Below, piece after piece: positions 47,469 through 58,354 of a DNA stretch of 64,000 nucleotides (positions within the stretch are counted from its first letter, which is position 1; each line of letters starts with the position of its first letter). Under the pieces are notes generated by a model. The model made no database searches, was not told where the DNA came from, and saw nothing but the letters and a program-made list of their open reading frames with translations. The position numbers were made by a program, and so were the translations under genes. This stretch comes from Morella rubra (lineage: Eukaryota; Streptophyta; Magnoliopsida; Fagales; Myricaceae), in contig CM025851.1 of assembly GCA_003952965.2 (NCBI GenBank), positions 21,917,080 to 21,981,079 on the forward strand, written 5' to 3'.

Positions 47469-48166
47469 ATTGGAATACTAGACGACTCCATGCTTCGTGG
47501 CTTTTTTTTATCAAAAATTTATCCATTATCTAAAAAGAACAAAACAAAACAAAACATTTTAAAATGCCCATCAGCATATGAGGAAGACAATTCTTAACAC
47601 CCATCAATAATTATGGAGTTTGATGCCTATATGAAGATAAGGAATCTTCTTCTATCAAAAAGTATTGGTGCACTCAGCTATTTCTCGTTCAAAAATAACC
47701 TCAATAATAAATTAGATCAATCAAAAACAATATTTCTATGCTTTCCTTTCTAATTGGCAAATGATAAATTAGTGAGGGCCTACATAATTTATGTATTAGT
47801 GCAGTTAAAGTGATAATGGACCAGTGAGAGGGACTGTTGAGGCGTGAGGGCTGAGGGAGACAGGAGAGATCGCAAAGTGAGAGAGAGAGGCGTGAGTTTT
47901 TTTTTTTTAAATCAGAGGGTGAAACGACACCATTTCACCCTCTGATTTAAAAAATAATAATTAAGCAAGCAGGCCACACGGACTGGGCCAGTGGGTGCGC
48001 CCCTGCTGGCCCAGTCCTGCCCCCACTGCCCTGGAAGCAGGCCTGGGCGGCTAGGCCAGTGTGGGCGGGTCTGCTTCTTAATAACCCAAAAAAAAAAAAT
48101 TTGCAAAGGATTTTTGAAGCTAGTGGGGGCGGCCGACCTCGCCCGCACCCCCTGGATCCGTCCATG
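47469..48166. other. Right part of the hAT element, no gene
   Basis: Non-coding sequence between the hAT transposase start and the right terminal repeat. An AT-rich part is followed by an inverted repeat around 47,915-47,955 (AATCAGAGGGTGAAACG / TTTCACCCTCTGATTT) and a GC-rich stretch to the end. Confidence 0.6.
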
Positions 48167-48174
48167 CCTTATAG

Positions 48175-49114
48175 CACATCCCATCCTTCAACCCTTCCTG
48201 ATCTACATAATACCAATCCATGATGACTTGCCCCCTGCACTAACTTGCCAAAAATCCCTTCTTTTTAGATACTTTCTACTAATGACCCGAACCTACAAGC
48301 TTTCATTTTTAATCAACACTTTCCAGGCTACTTTAGATACCATCGATCATACCAACATTAACTTTAGAGGTAACTCTCATACCCAAACCACCATACCCTT
48401 TAGTTAAATAGATAGATTTTTAGGGATTTTAAAGAAAGATGCTGATATTTACCAACCTTAAAACCCTACCAAAAGTTCTTTAACTTACAATTAATTTCTC
48501 TACACCAAGTGTTCGGCATAGAATAAAAACTCATAAGAAAAGAAAAAAATGACCCTGCCACCGCTTTGATCATCATTGTACGACCAGCTTGGGAGTGAAG
48601 TTTCGCCTTCCAACCTGTAATTTTCTATAAGAACTTCACTTTCATCTCAGCTGCAACACCCACCTTAGCTTGCAGAATAATTAACGGAAGGCCGAGGTGT
48701 TTGGCCTTGGTCGGAAGCTTCTTCAAACATAGTTGGTCTAGAATTGGAACAATAGCTGCCCATGGAAATTTTTACTGAAATGTACCAAGGATTTATCTCT
48801 ATTCACATTTTGTCTTGACCAAGCCATATATTTCCTAAGGCACGCTTCCAAAATTGAGGCTTCTCGAAGGTTAGGCTTGCCAGACAAAAGGAAATCATCC
48901 GCAAACAAGAAATGGGTGATACTTGGTGCTTCACAAGCCACCTTAATACGTCTAAGATGTTCGGCACTCTCTTCCCGAATAAGCAATTGACACAACACCT
49001 CTGACTATTAAATAAACAAAGCTGACGATAGAGGATCACCTTGGCGTATTCCTCGTGTGGGTCGAAAATTTCCAAAAGGGCTTTAATTGAAATCATCCGC
49101 AAACAAGAAATGGG
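48175..49114 (-). pseudogene. L1-type LINE, reverse transcriptase half, 5' truncated
   Basis: On the minus strand the translation includes PFGNFRPTRGIRQGDPLSSA in a shifted frame, then SITHFLFADDFLLSG (the YADD-type catalytic motif, here FADD) and NRDKSLVHFSKN, standard plant L1 ORF2. It continues through the empty hAT site into the half at 41,258-42,639. The 5' edge at 49,089-49,114 repeats a 26-bp piece of the element itself (48,891-48,916). Endonuclease and ORF1 are absent. Confidence 0.85.
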
Positions 49115-51297
49115 CCTTAAGGGCATAGCGTACGATTGGCTGATAGGACGTTCAAACCTGCTGATTGTATCGTTCAGACGGAAAGAACTATTTTCAACCG
49201 GCGGGTAACATAAACACATGTAAACCATGCATCGGTTACAATAGCATTCAGACTATGTATTGAGGGTCTGGACGGGTAGAACTATTTTCGATATCGTATA
49301 ACAAAAACACGAGTAAGCTATGCGATTGCTATAAAAGCGTCCGAACGTATTACTCAACCATTCCAATCGCTTTATTTCATCATTCAAGTCCAGACTCTAC
49401 CCCTCTATGTTCGAACGCCTACCTCCTCTGTAGTGGAGTCCAGACGTTATGTTTGTCGTCCGAACCCCTAGCAGATTTATTTAAAATTTCTATTATTTTG
49501 TTGTTAAATTCACTAAATTTAACTTCCTTCACTTAATTAAATTACTAATCACCTATTTAATATAATTACAAGCTAATTACACTAATCGTTCCACTAACAT
49601 AGCACTCATACAAATCATCCATTCGATCGTACTAATTATCCATTTAAATTATAATAAATTTAATCAAGTGAAAGAACATAAACTAATATAAAATATCAAA
49701 AATAATCCTAATGGTAAACACGATCATAATGTCTAGTACAAGCTGGAGACGGTCTTTCAAACGGTAAATAAATAATAGTGATAAAGCATAAATAGGAAAC
49801 TAGTCCAAATCACGAGCTGGCTCATCCAGATCTTGTCCGAGGGCTTCACGAACATGCGCCAAATGGTCCTCCATATTATCCACCCGTCTGACGAGTGTTT
49901 GCAGCTGTATCGGAATGGTATGGACAGACTGGGACAACTCAGATAATTGTTGTCTCACAGAGAACAGTTTCATCTGCATAATATTCAACTCTCTGTCAGA
50001 GCCTTATCCGTTAGAGCAAGTTTGGTCTCTAGACCGGTCAAGCGACATTGGAGCTCCATGCACAAAGAATGCGTCGGCCTCACTATTGCCCGAATAATCT
50101 CTTTCAACTCCACTAGAAAGGCATCCGCCCAAGCTGGTCACTCTGCCTGTCCCCCGAAATTGGTGATACTTCTCCCCGAGTGTTCCATGGTCAACCTACC
50201 AAAAACTGTCTAAACATTAGGAAAAACCGTTCGCATGAAAATCAAACTGCGTCGTTTAAATTGTATGCCGTCCGCAAGTCTAATAAGCATCTGAACGTCA
50301 GATATCGATCTAGACGTTGTAAAATACCGTTCGAACGGTGTTTCGATGAACCAAACCAAAGCAGCATAATTTGATCAACCAAAACAACCCAACAAACTAA
50401 ATAACGGACAAAATTGAATTGAAATGCATGAAATTAAGAAGTAAACTCATGAAAAGAGTTTTACCTGAAGTTATTTGAGAGATCTTAAACGGGGAGTGAA
50501 ACTGTTTAGGAGAAAAGTTTGAGAGAGGAGAGGGAGTTTGTGATTTTCACAAAGTCTGGCAGGTTTAACGTCTCCTAAAAGTGTCTGAATTTATTTCATA
50601 TGAGTTTGGATGGTTCTCTGCATAATTTTCACGCGTGGGCCAATCAAATTTATCGTCATTAAATATGCCGATTGATTCGAAATGGATCTAGAACTTTAAC
50701 CGTCCAGACTGTATTTATGTGTCTGGACGGTTCGATTCTTAACGTGTCTGAAGTTTTGCAATGTGGAACCACACAATTCGCGGAAGAAGTGTCATACCTA
50801 TGCAGACTTTTTTTAACAATCCGAACTGATGTTTTTCCCGTTGGAACGCATTTTGTGTAGTCCGAACGGTGTTGAGTGTTCATGACGATTTTAAATTTGT
50901 CACTATATATGCTGACGATTATTATTTGTTATGTAATTCCATTCGGACAGTTTTATAAAAATTGTTCGGAAGGGTTTGGAAAAATTCTGATGATTCTAAT
51001 TGTCATTCAGTTACGATGATTTGCAATTTGTCACCTAGCATAGAGTCTGAATGGTGTTAAGAGTCCGGACGGTTTTTATATGTCGTGACCATTTTTTACC
51101 GTCACTCATTGGTGATGCGTGTATCTCGTCACTCCAGAAATACGTCCGAACGTGTTTTTGATCGGTCCGGACGGTTATTTCGTTCCTGGATGATTTTGGG
51201 TGACGAAATTAATATTTTGTCAAGGAAAGGTCACTTTAGGTGACAATTTGGTTTGACACCCAGATTTTTGTCACCTAAAGCTATATTTCTTGTAGTG
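49115..51297. mobile_element. CACTA element 3, right end intact, left end lost
   Basis: The right end read inversely is CACTACAAGAAATATAGC, followed inward by GGTGACAAAA and GGGTGTCAAAC words like those of CACTA element 1. Many CGTCCGAACG / GTTCGGACGG words fill 49,130-49,460 and 50,230-51,180. The left terminus is absent: the element abuts the LINE's 5' junction. It contains a small minus-strand coiled-coil gene (49,800-50,188). It lies directly against unit B of the RNase T2 array. Confidence 0.8.
49800..50188 (-). pseudogene. Small coiled-coil protein gene in CACTA element 3
   Basis: The minus strand starts at ATG 50,186-50,188 with MEHSGRSITNFGGQAE and continues to the end at 49,800 with one stop and one frame change. 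The last 62 codons are open (NIMQMKLFSVRQQLSELSQS ... EALGQDLDEPARDLD). Regular hydrophobic spacing (LSEL, LQTLVRRVDNMEDHL) suggests a coiled coil. A donor-like CAG|GTAAAAC near 50,460 lies upstream. It is comparable in style to the coiled-coil tails of the accessory genes in CACTA elements 1 and 2, without a recognisable DNA-binding domain. Confidence 0.45.
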
Positions 51298-52368
51298 GAA
51301 GGAGGAAGAGTATGGGCCAATGTACAAGACATCCAAAGTAGCGCAGAGAAAATTACTTAAAGGGAAGGATAGATTTGTTTACCCAAGGTTGTTTCATAAA
51401 CAATTTATTTTTGATTTTGATGATAACGAAAAATTCAAATTGCTTTGAAGTATTTTAGAACTCGTTATGTCAAACCACCATTTCTAATAAGTTTTTCAAA
51501 AGATTGAGGTTATCTCTCATTAAAAAATTTTAAACATGTTTAAACACCAATGCATAAGCTATAAAAGGTCACATTGTTCACTATAGGTGTTCATAGAGGA
51601 ATTGGAGTGGGAAACGACAATTTCAAGTTGCTGAAAAGCCTCTCTAGTATTGATAGTATCAGCACATGGAAGAATGGCGTCGACATATCGCATTGCCACA
51701 AGAGTGCATGTTGGACAATGTCGACACATTGATGGATGGTGCTGGCATATTGCATTAGCACCGAGTGCACAATTACAGATCAATTTTATGGTGTCAACAC
51801 ATGCTATGTTTTGACACATGCTGCGATTTTGTAGAAAATCCAGGAACATCGCCAACACATTTTTAAGTTTTAAAATGACTTCGGTACCCCTCCAACAGTA
51901 CAATAAAGTCACTTGAAGACCTTTCAAGAGTAGAAGAAATCCCTTGGGTTTTGGGATTTGTGAAGAGAGTTGAAGCGTGAGCTAAAAAAATGGTTTGTAA
52001 CGGGTTACTTAGCACCCGAAAGCTAAGGTCTGACTTATGTTGGAGAATAATAGAGGAAGACCGAAGAAGTCAATAGTTCTGGGGGTGAACGTAGGCAAGT
52101 GTTGGCTGAACCACCTAAAGATACTGGTGTCATCTCACTAACCCTTGCTCTCCTTATTTGCATTATATATGTGTTTGTGGTGCACTATTTTCTATTGATT
52201 ATTGATCTTGACTTATTATCGAAAAAGTTTTAATTTTTATTGAAACTCAATTCGCCCCCCCCCCCTCTTGGGCTGTCACCTAGATTCATAAGATTTAACT
52301 TTTGCGGCATGTCAAGTAAGAATTTACGACGTCTATCCATTGCATCTGCCCGTATTAGCAGTCCATAA
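51298..52368 (-). repeat. RNase T2 unit B upstream flank, split by a solo LTR
   Basis: 51,298-51,375 and 52,296-52,368 together match unit A at about 40,803-40,945 (GGAAGAGTATGGGCCAATGT, ATGTCAAGTAAGA, CATCTGCC..TATTAGCAG). The left neighbour is the CACTA 3 end. The right neighbour is a copia fragment whose LTR interrupts the unit after GTCCATAA. Confidence 0.75.
51376..52290. mobile_element. Solo LTR, family X copy 2
   Basis: The 915-bp block starts TGTTTACCC and has identical 5-bp flanks AGATT (51,371-51,375 and 52,291-52,295). Units A and C lack it at the equivalent place. It is the inverted relative of 27,946-29,151, sharing GTTATCATCAAAAT-like, CAAGTGTTGGCTGAACCACC-like and CCCTCTTGGGCTG-like segments and TGTCGACACATTG words. 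No internal domain present. Confidence 0.65.
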
Positions 52369-55284
52369 TGTCAACTTGTGTATTTTGATATATTTCAATG
52401 ATTCTTTACGTTGCGAGAATACAAATAAATAGGAAAACTTGCACTCCTAATTTCAGCTATACAGATTTCTAGGCAGATATCATGGTCATTCCTTGTTTGT
52501 GTGGATTCTATATTTACTGCTATATCTTTCCTAACTTGAATTCTGATAGCTCACGCCAACACTCCACCTCAAGTTAATGCATGTAAATCTCCGATGCACA
52601 ACTTGTTGAGTGAGTTGTAAAACTCTTTACTTGATACCTCCTTTGTGAGTATGTCTGCTAGTTGATCTTTGGACTTCACAAAAGGAAATTAAATTATTCC
52701 TACTTCCAAATTTTCCTTGATAAAGTGTCTATCTACCTCCACATGTTTTGTATGATCATGTTGTACGGGGTCATGAGATATAGCAATGGCAACTTTGTTG
52801 TCATAGAATAGATCTACTTCTAAAGTAGGTGCAAAACCTAGTTCAGTAAGTAATCTTTTAATCCAAAGTAGTTCACAACGCCCTTTTACTATTCCTCGAA
52901 ATTCGGCTTCTGTGCTGGAGAGTGCTACTACCTTTTGCTTCTTACTTCTCCATGTAACAAGATTCCCACCAACAAACATGAAATAGCCTGATGTAGATTT
53001 TCTGTCTGAGATGTTTCTAGCCTAATTGGTATCTGTATAGCCATTTACCCAAATGACTATTCTTTGAGAACATAAGTCCCTTCCCCAGTGAAGACTTTAA
53101 ATACCTCATTATCCGGATCACAGCATCCATATGATCTTTACTAGGATTATGCATAAATTGGCTAACCACACTTACAACATATGCAATGTTTGGACGAGTA
53201 TGTGAAAGGTATATAAGTTTGCCGACTAACCTTTGGTACCTCACTTTGTCAGTTGGCACTTGGTCTGGAAATTCTCCAAGTCTGTGATTTTGAACTATTG
53301 GAGTGTCCACTTACTTGCACTTAGACATTCCTACCTTTGTTAAGATATCTGACACGTACTTCCTTTGTGAAAGAAATATTCCTTGTCGTGACCTGGCAAC
53401 ATCAATTCCAAGAAAATATTTGAGTCCTCCTAAATCCTTCATCTCAAATTTGGTGGACAACTCCTTTTGTAGTCTTGATATCCCTTCTTCATCATCTCCA
53501 GTGATAATCATGCCATCCATATAGACTATCAATGCAGTTACTTTGCCCGATTTGTGCTTAGGAACAATGTATGATCTGTGTTGCTTTGCTTGAACCCGTA
53601 TTTCTTTATTGCCAGACTGAACCTCCCAAACCATGCTCAAGGTGATTGTTGGAGCCCGTACAGTGCTTGTTGCAATTTGCGCACCACTTTCAATTCAGTT
53701 GATGCCGTGTAACATGGAGGGAGATCCATGTCCACTTCTTCTTCAAGATCGCCATGTAGAAAGGTATTTTTTTCATCAAATTGATGTAGGGTCCACTTAA
53801 GATTAGCTGCAAGAGATAACAATATTCCTACAATGCTTAGTTTCACAATAGGTGAAAAAGTCTCTTGGTAATCTACCCCATATGTTTGTGTATAGCCTTT
53901 TGCCACCAATCATTCTTTTTATCTTTCGATAGATCCATCTGCCTTGTGTTTGATAGTAAATATTTGCATCCTATTGCTTTCTTCCCTTCAGGTAGCATAA
54001 CTACTGTCCATGTGTTGTTCTTTAGCAGTGCCTCCATCTCCTCTGAGTCCATTTCGGATCAGACAAGGCTTCCTGAACCCCAGCTGGAACGTGACTTGAG
54101 GAGAATCATGCACAAATGCTTTAAGTGATTCAGGTAGTGATCTCTTGGTGGACACATAGTTTGCAATTGGATACTTCGATCTTCGTTCTTCAACCTCAGG
54201 CGAGTATCTATTAGGTGGCTTCCCACGATTGTTCCTGAAATGGAATTAATATCTAGTATGCATTTCCAAATCACTTATATTTGAAGATGTGTCAAGAATG
54301 CTTACCTCAGGAATATTCTCAGGAGATGGGTCCGTAGATACTGAAGAAGGGGAGGGTGCTTGGTTCAATGTCTGAAGTCAAATCATTCTGCTCCTGTGAA
54401 GGGTCATTTTGCTCTTTTGAAAGTTTTGTTGAAAGGTCTATAGGCTCCACAGATGCTTCTCTTGCAATTGTGTCATGGTTCGGCCAGTCAAAGTACTACC
54501 AATTGTGCTCTTCATTGCTGGTCTCCCCTTGAAGAGTAGAATTGGTGGCTAGGGAGAAGAAAGGATCAGATTCCATGAATGTGACATCCATAGTAATATA
54601 AGTACGCCGATGGGTAGGATCATAGCACCGATAGCCCTTTTTGGTGCACCGCATAGCCCAAGAAGAGACAACGGAGAGAACATGGATCAAGTTTGGTTCA
54701 TTGGTTTTTGTGCAGATGTACATAAGCCACACAGCCAAAGACTCAGGGAGGAATCATAAAGGCAATAGGGAGAGAGACATGGGCACCAGAACCTGGAACG
54801 GGGTCTGAAAATTCAAGACCTTGGATGGTAGACAATTGAGTAAATGGACTGCAGTGGACACTGCATCGGACCAGTATTGAATGGGCACATGAGCTTCATG
54901 GAGTAAAGCCCACGAAGTTTCAGGGATTTGGCCATTTTTTGGCTCAGCTATGCCGTTCTGCAGAGGAGTTTGAGGACAAGAGGCCTCGTGTACAAGACCA
55001 TGATGCTCGAAATAGGTGTGGAAACAGTGGTTAATATATTCACCGCCATTGTCGGAGCAGAGAAAGTGAAGTTTAGCAGAAAATTGAGTTTGAATCATTG
55101 CATGAAATGATTGAAACACATGAAACACACCATCTTTATTTTTGAGCAAGTAAAGCCATGTCATCCTGCTACAGTCATCAACAAAGATAAACAAATCAAC
55201 GAACTCTAGAACCAACAGAAATAGGGGAGGGACCCCACACAACAGAGTGAACTACAGCAAATGGCATATTACTTCTATTCATAT
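52369..55284 (-). mobile_element. Ty1/copia element 2, truncated
   Basis: The minus-strand order is integrase (55,280-54,750, with FVDDCSRMTWLYLL and NGIAEPKN), reverse transcriptase (53,910-53,310, with [16 protein letters not shown] and YMDG), and RNase H (52,980-52,690). A short LTR (about 180 bp, 52,369-52,548) is on the 3' side. The 5' side, including gag, protease and the other LTR, is missing and adjoins RNase unit C. Broken, several breaks. Without a second LTR no age estimate is possible. Confidence 0.85.
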
Positions 55285-58138
55285 GGAGCGGATAGTATTG
55301 GGTAAGAAATGGGTAGAACAAAGAATATTATGCTTGAAGGAAGGAGGGAGATAGGCGAGTGTATATCTAGCTATTTTTCTATCATCAGTACCTCCTATGT
55401 ACGTTTTCTTTCCTCCTTTTTTTTTTTTAATTAATATGCAAAAGATTATGACATGAGGCCTAGTTATGAAAGTTGCGAAATATATATATAGAAACCAAAA
55501 CATCCCACGCTTGAGAAGGCAAATTTGACTAGAAGATCAGAGCCTGGCTGGATTGATACTCGAGCTAGGTAGCCCTTAAAAAAATTTGTGGTTTTTTGGA
55601 AATGTTTGCCCTACGGAGGGATCTAATTAATTAATAATGCTTCATCTGGAAACAATTTTCGAAAGTAATTAACCTATATGTTGTTACTGTTTCCCAAAAA
55701 ATAAAAAATAAAACGCATAGACATATCGGCCCTTAAAGTTGTATATAGTATATAAAGACAAAATATGAAGCTTTTACCACTGTCTAGATAGGTTAATATG
55801 TATACACACACCTATGCCCGCAACTCTCTTTATTTACCGCATTTCTTCCTTTTGCAAGAGCTACTGCAATAGTCATGTTCACTGCTCATGCCAGTAACTA
55901 AATTGCAAGAAATGTAACTCTTCAATACACATTTGTCGATCTAAAGCATTTCATTACTCTAGTTAATTTTGCGAGATGACTAAAATCCATGTAAAAAATA
56001 ATCATCGAGATAAATACCAAATCATAAATTTGGATTAATTCTACGTTCTTTTACTGATTGAGTACAATTCTGCGCAGATAGTAATTAGAAGGTTCTGAGG
56101 ATCATCCATCTTGTGTAAAAGAATATAAAACCAACTATGTACGTACTCAGATTTGTTAAGAAACGGGTAGAAAAAGTATTACATTTGAAGGAAGGAGGAA
56201 GAGTATGGGCCAGTGTATCAGACATCAAAAGTATCGTCGAGAAAATTATTGAAAGGGAAGGAGAGATGTTATCTTCTACAGGTGACAAGTAAGACTTTAT
56301 TAGGTGTGTCCTCTACATCTGTCGGTATTAGGAGTGTAAGTCTGGTCCGGCCACCGGCAGATCTTCGTATCCGGTTCTATCACTGGTTCCTGGAAGAGGA
56401 GGTCCATGGCTTTTAGGAACCAGAACCGGAGATGATTTTGGAGCTTTCCTGGAGGCGGAACTGGAAGCAAAATTTTTCGCTGGTTCAATGGTAAATTGGT
56501 TCCGTTTATTTTTTTAATTAATGTTAAAACGACGTCATTTAGTTTTTTTTTAAAAAACCCTAACCCTCCCCCCCTCCTTCACGATTCACTCTGCTCTCTC
56601 TCTCTCTCAGCCTCTCTGTTCTCTTACTCTCAGTTTCTCTCTCTCTCTCTGTCTGAGCTCTGTCTTCTCCGGCGCTGCACAACGGTCAACCTCCGCTGCT
56701 CTCTCTCTTTGTATGTCTCTCTCTCTCAGATCTGTATGTTGATTTTGTTCGATGCATATGATTTTTGTTGAAAGTGTTTGTAAAATTTTATGCATATGAT
56801 GTTTGTAAAATTGTAAAATAGTTAAGAGGCATTGCATATGATACTTCAAGTTTACACAATGAACTTTAGCTCATATTCTTGGTTCATATATGATAAGAAA
56901 TCACATAATGGTTAGCGTTTAAAAATGTGAGGAATGATGTATTGAATTTTTGGTGTTCTGTTATGTTCTGTTGGTTACCGTTGCTTTTTTGTGTTCTCCA
57001 AGGAAAAGCTCTGAAAATTTGATTTACTTTACGTTCAAACAATAACTCTAATAGAGTTGTGATCTGATAATTAAGAGATATTGCCAAGCTAAAATGAAAA
57101 TTTGACAAATAAATCCGTAGGAGGTAATGTGTATTCTTCGACGGTACAAAATTATTGATGATATGTTTTTATTATAGGATCTAGTATATATAGGTCTGTG
57201 TCCATATTTTGTAGAACAAACTTCAGTTGGTTTACAGTGGCTTAGTGTAAAATGTGGAGTTCGGCCACAGGATTTCTTTAATGGAGTTTGGCCAGATGAA
57301 TGGAGAATGGAAAGACAATACTAGAGTACTTCTGGACTATATAATGGGTACTCCATATGATATTTTGTATATAGGGTGCTGCTTATTGACAAGAACCCAG
57401 CAAGTGTAATGAAATTTTTTTCATCTGGAGACTTCTTGTGTTTATTTATAATTTTATATAATTGAAATTTTTGTAATGAATTGAGAAATGTTCATTTGAA
57501 TTTTGGGTTGTATATTTTAATTTTCTGACATTAGTTTATTATGTAAATTATATTTGTATTTGTGAATTGTGATAAATGAATAGCATCTTTATTTTTTGTA
57601 AATAAGGCTTAAATGCCAAAAAATATGGCCCAAAATATTATCGAATTCCAACATTTGCTTCCGTTAAGTCCCTTCCGCTTCCGCTAAGTCCGGTAAGAGT
57701 CGGAAGCGGAAGTCCATTTTGGACATCTGCTAGTTAGCATACCAGATGTTGGAATGTTAAATTTTGCTTCCAACATGTCCGCTATACACCCCTAATCGGT
57801 ATTAGCAGCCCATAGTATGGATCAGCTCGCTACTTCACGCCCTCAAATTTTGTTTCAATAAGATCCTACAGGTGGAAATGAGCAAAAATGGGGATGCATG
57901 GCACAATTTTGTCTGTTGGATCCTATCAGAGGAATTAAATATCAATGAGAAAATGACAGGACATAACTGGAGTGCGTAGAAATCTTAAAAAAAAAAATTT
58001 GACAATATTGGAATTGTTTTGATATTTTATATATTTAAATAAGTCTCCACAATTCGACTCCCTTTTAGGTAGTTCGTCTGTACAATAAACTCACTGTGAA
58101 GGTCACACACCATTTTTATGAAATTATGCCACAATTGA
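55285..58138 (-). repeat. RNase T2 unit C upstream flank, split by a hAT element
   Basis: Sequence from ATTGGGTAAGAAATGGGTAG (about 55,296) to ATGAAATTATGCCACAATTG (ending 58,138) matches unit A at about 37,990-41,257, apart from insertions private to each copy. The RNase gene that should lie to its left is missing, replaced by the truncated copia element 2. It preserves the empty site of the unit A CACTA element near 56,098-56,106. Confidence 0.8.
56329..57794. mobile_element. hAT element (1,466 bp) in unit C with captured-looking leader
   Basis: It starts TAGGAGTGTAAG and its inverse right end reads TAGGGGTGTATAG, flanked by GTCGGTAT / ATCGGTAT (56,321-56,328 and 57,795-57,802), 7 of 8 matching. 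Subterminal regions hold inverted words (CTTCCGCTTCCG ... CGGAAGCGGAAG near 57,675-57,720). The interior includes a CT-rich, gene-leader-like stretch (56,580-56,740). No transposase was found. Confidence 0.75.
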
Positions 58139-58354
58139 TTGTATGGATTAGTAATTGAGTTAAATGTCACGAACCCCTCTGGGTAAGGCACTTCTTACAA
58201 GTCTTGCAAAGGAAACCAAGACGCTAAGACTAAAGTGGCGAAGCAGGAAGGTAGCTAGTTGTCAGATTACCGCGCAATTGGTTTATGTGCGATTCCCAAA
58301 CTGTCATGCAAGCGCAAAGCGGAAACGATACGTGAAAAAAACAATACAAGCCGA
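58139..58354 (-). repeat. Boundary between units C and D
   Basis: 58,139-58,284 is not seen in unit A because a LINE replaces that end. It contains an open frame beginning MSRTPLGKALLTSLAKETKT that resembles nothing I can name with confidence. 58,285-58,354 (GATTCCCAAACTGTCATGCA...) matches the start of unit A's 3' flank at 30,222-30,289. Confidence 0.6.

Larger units (their letters stand above)
42648..48166 (-). mobile_element. hAT element (ZMYM1-like group) inside the LINE, hosting CACTA element 2
   Basis: The left end CAGTGGCGTATCTAGG and the inverse of the right end, CATGGACGGATCCAGG, match at 11 of 16 positions. Flanks CCTTATAG (42,640-42,647 and 48,167-48,174) are identical, an 8-bp hAT duplication within LINE coding sequence. 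A CACTA element (42,677-46,698) sits 29 bp from its left end. Without it the hAT is only about 1.5 kb and contains a fragmentary minus-strand transposase. The right part (47,900-48,166) is GC-rich. Non-autonomous. Confidence 0.88.
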
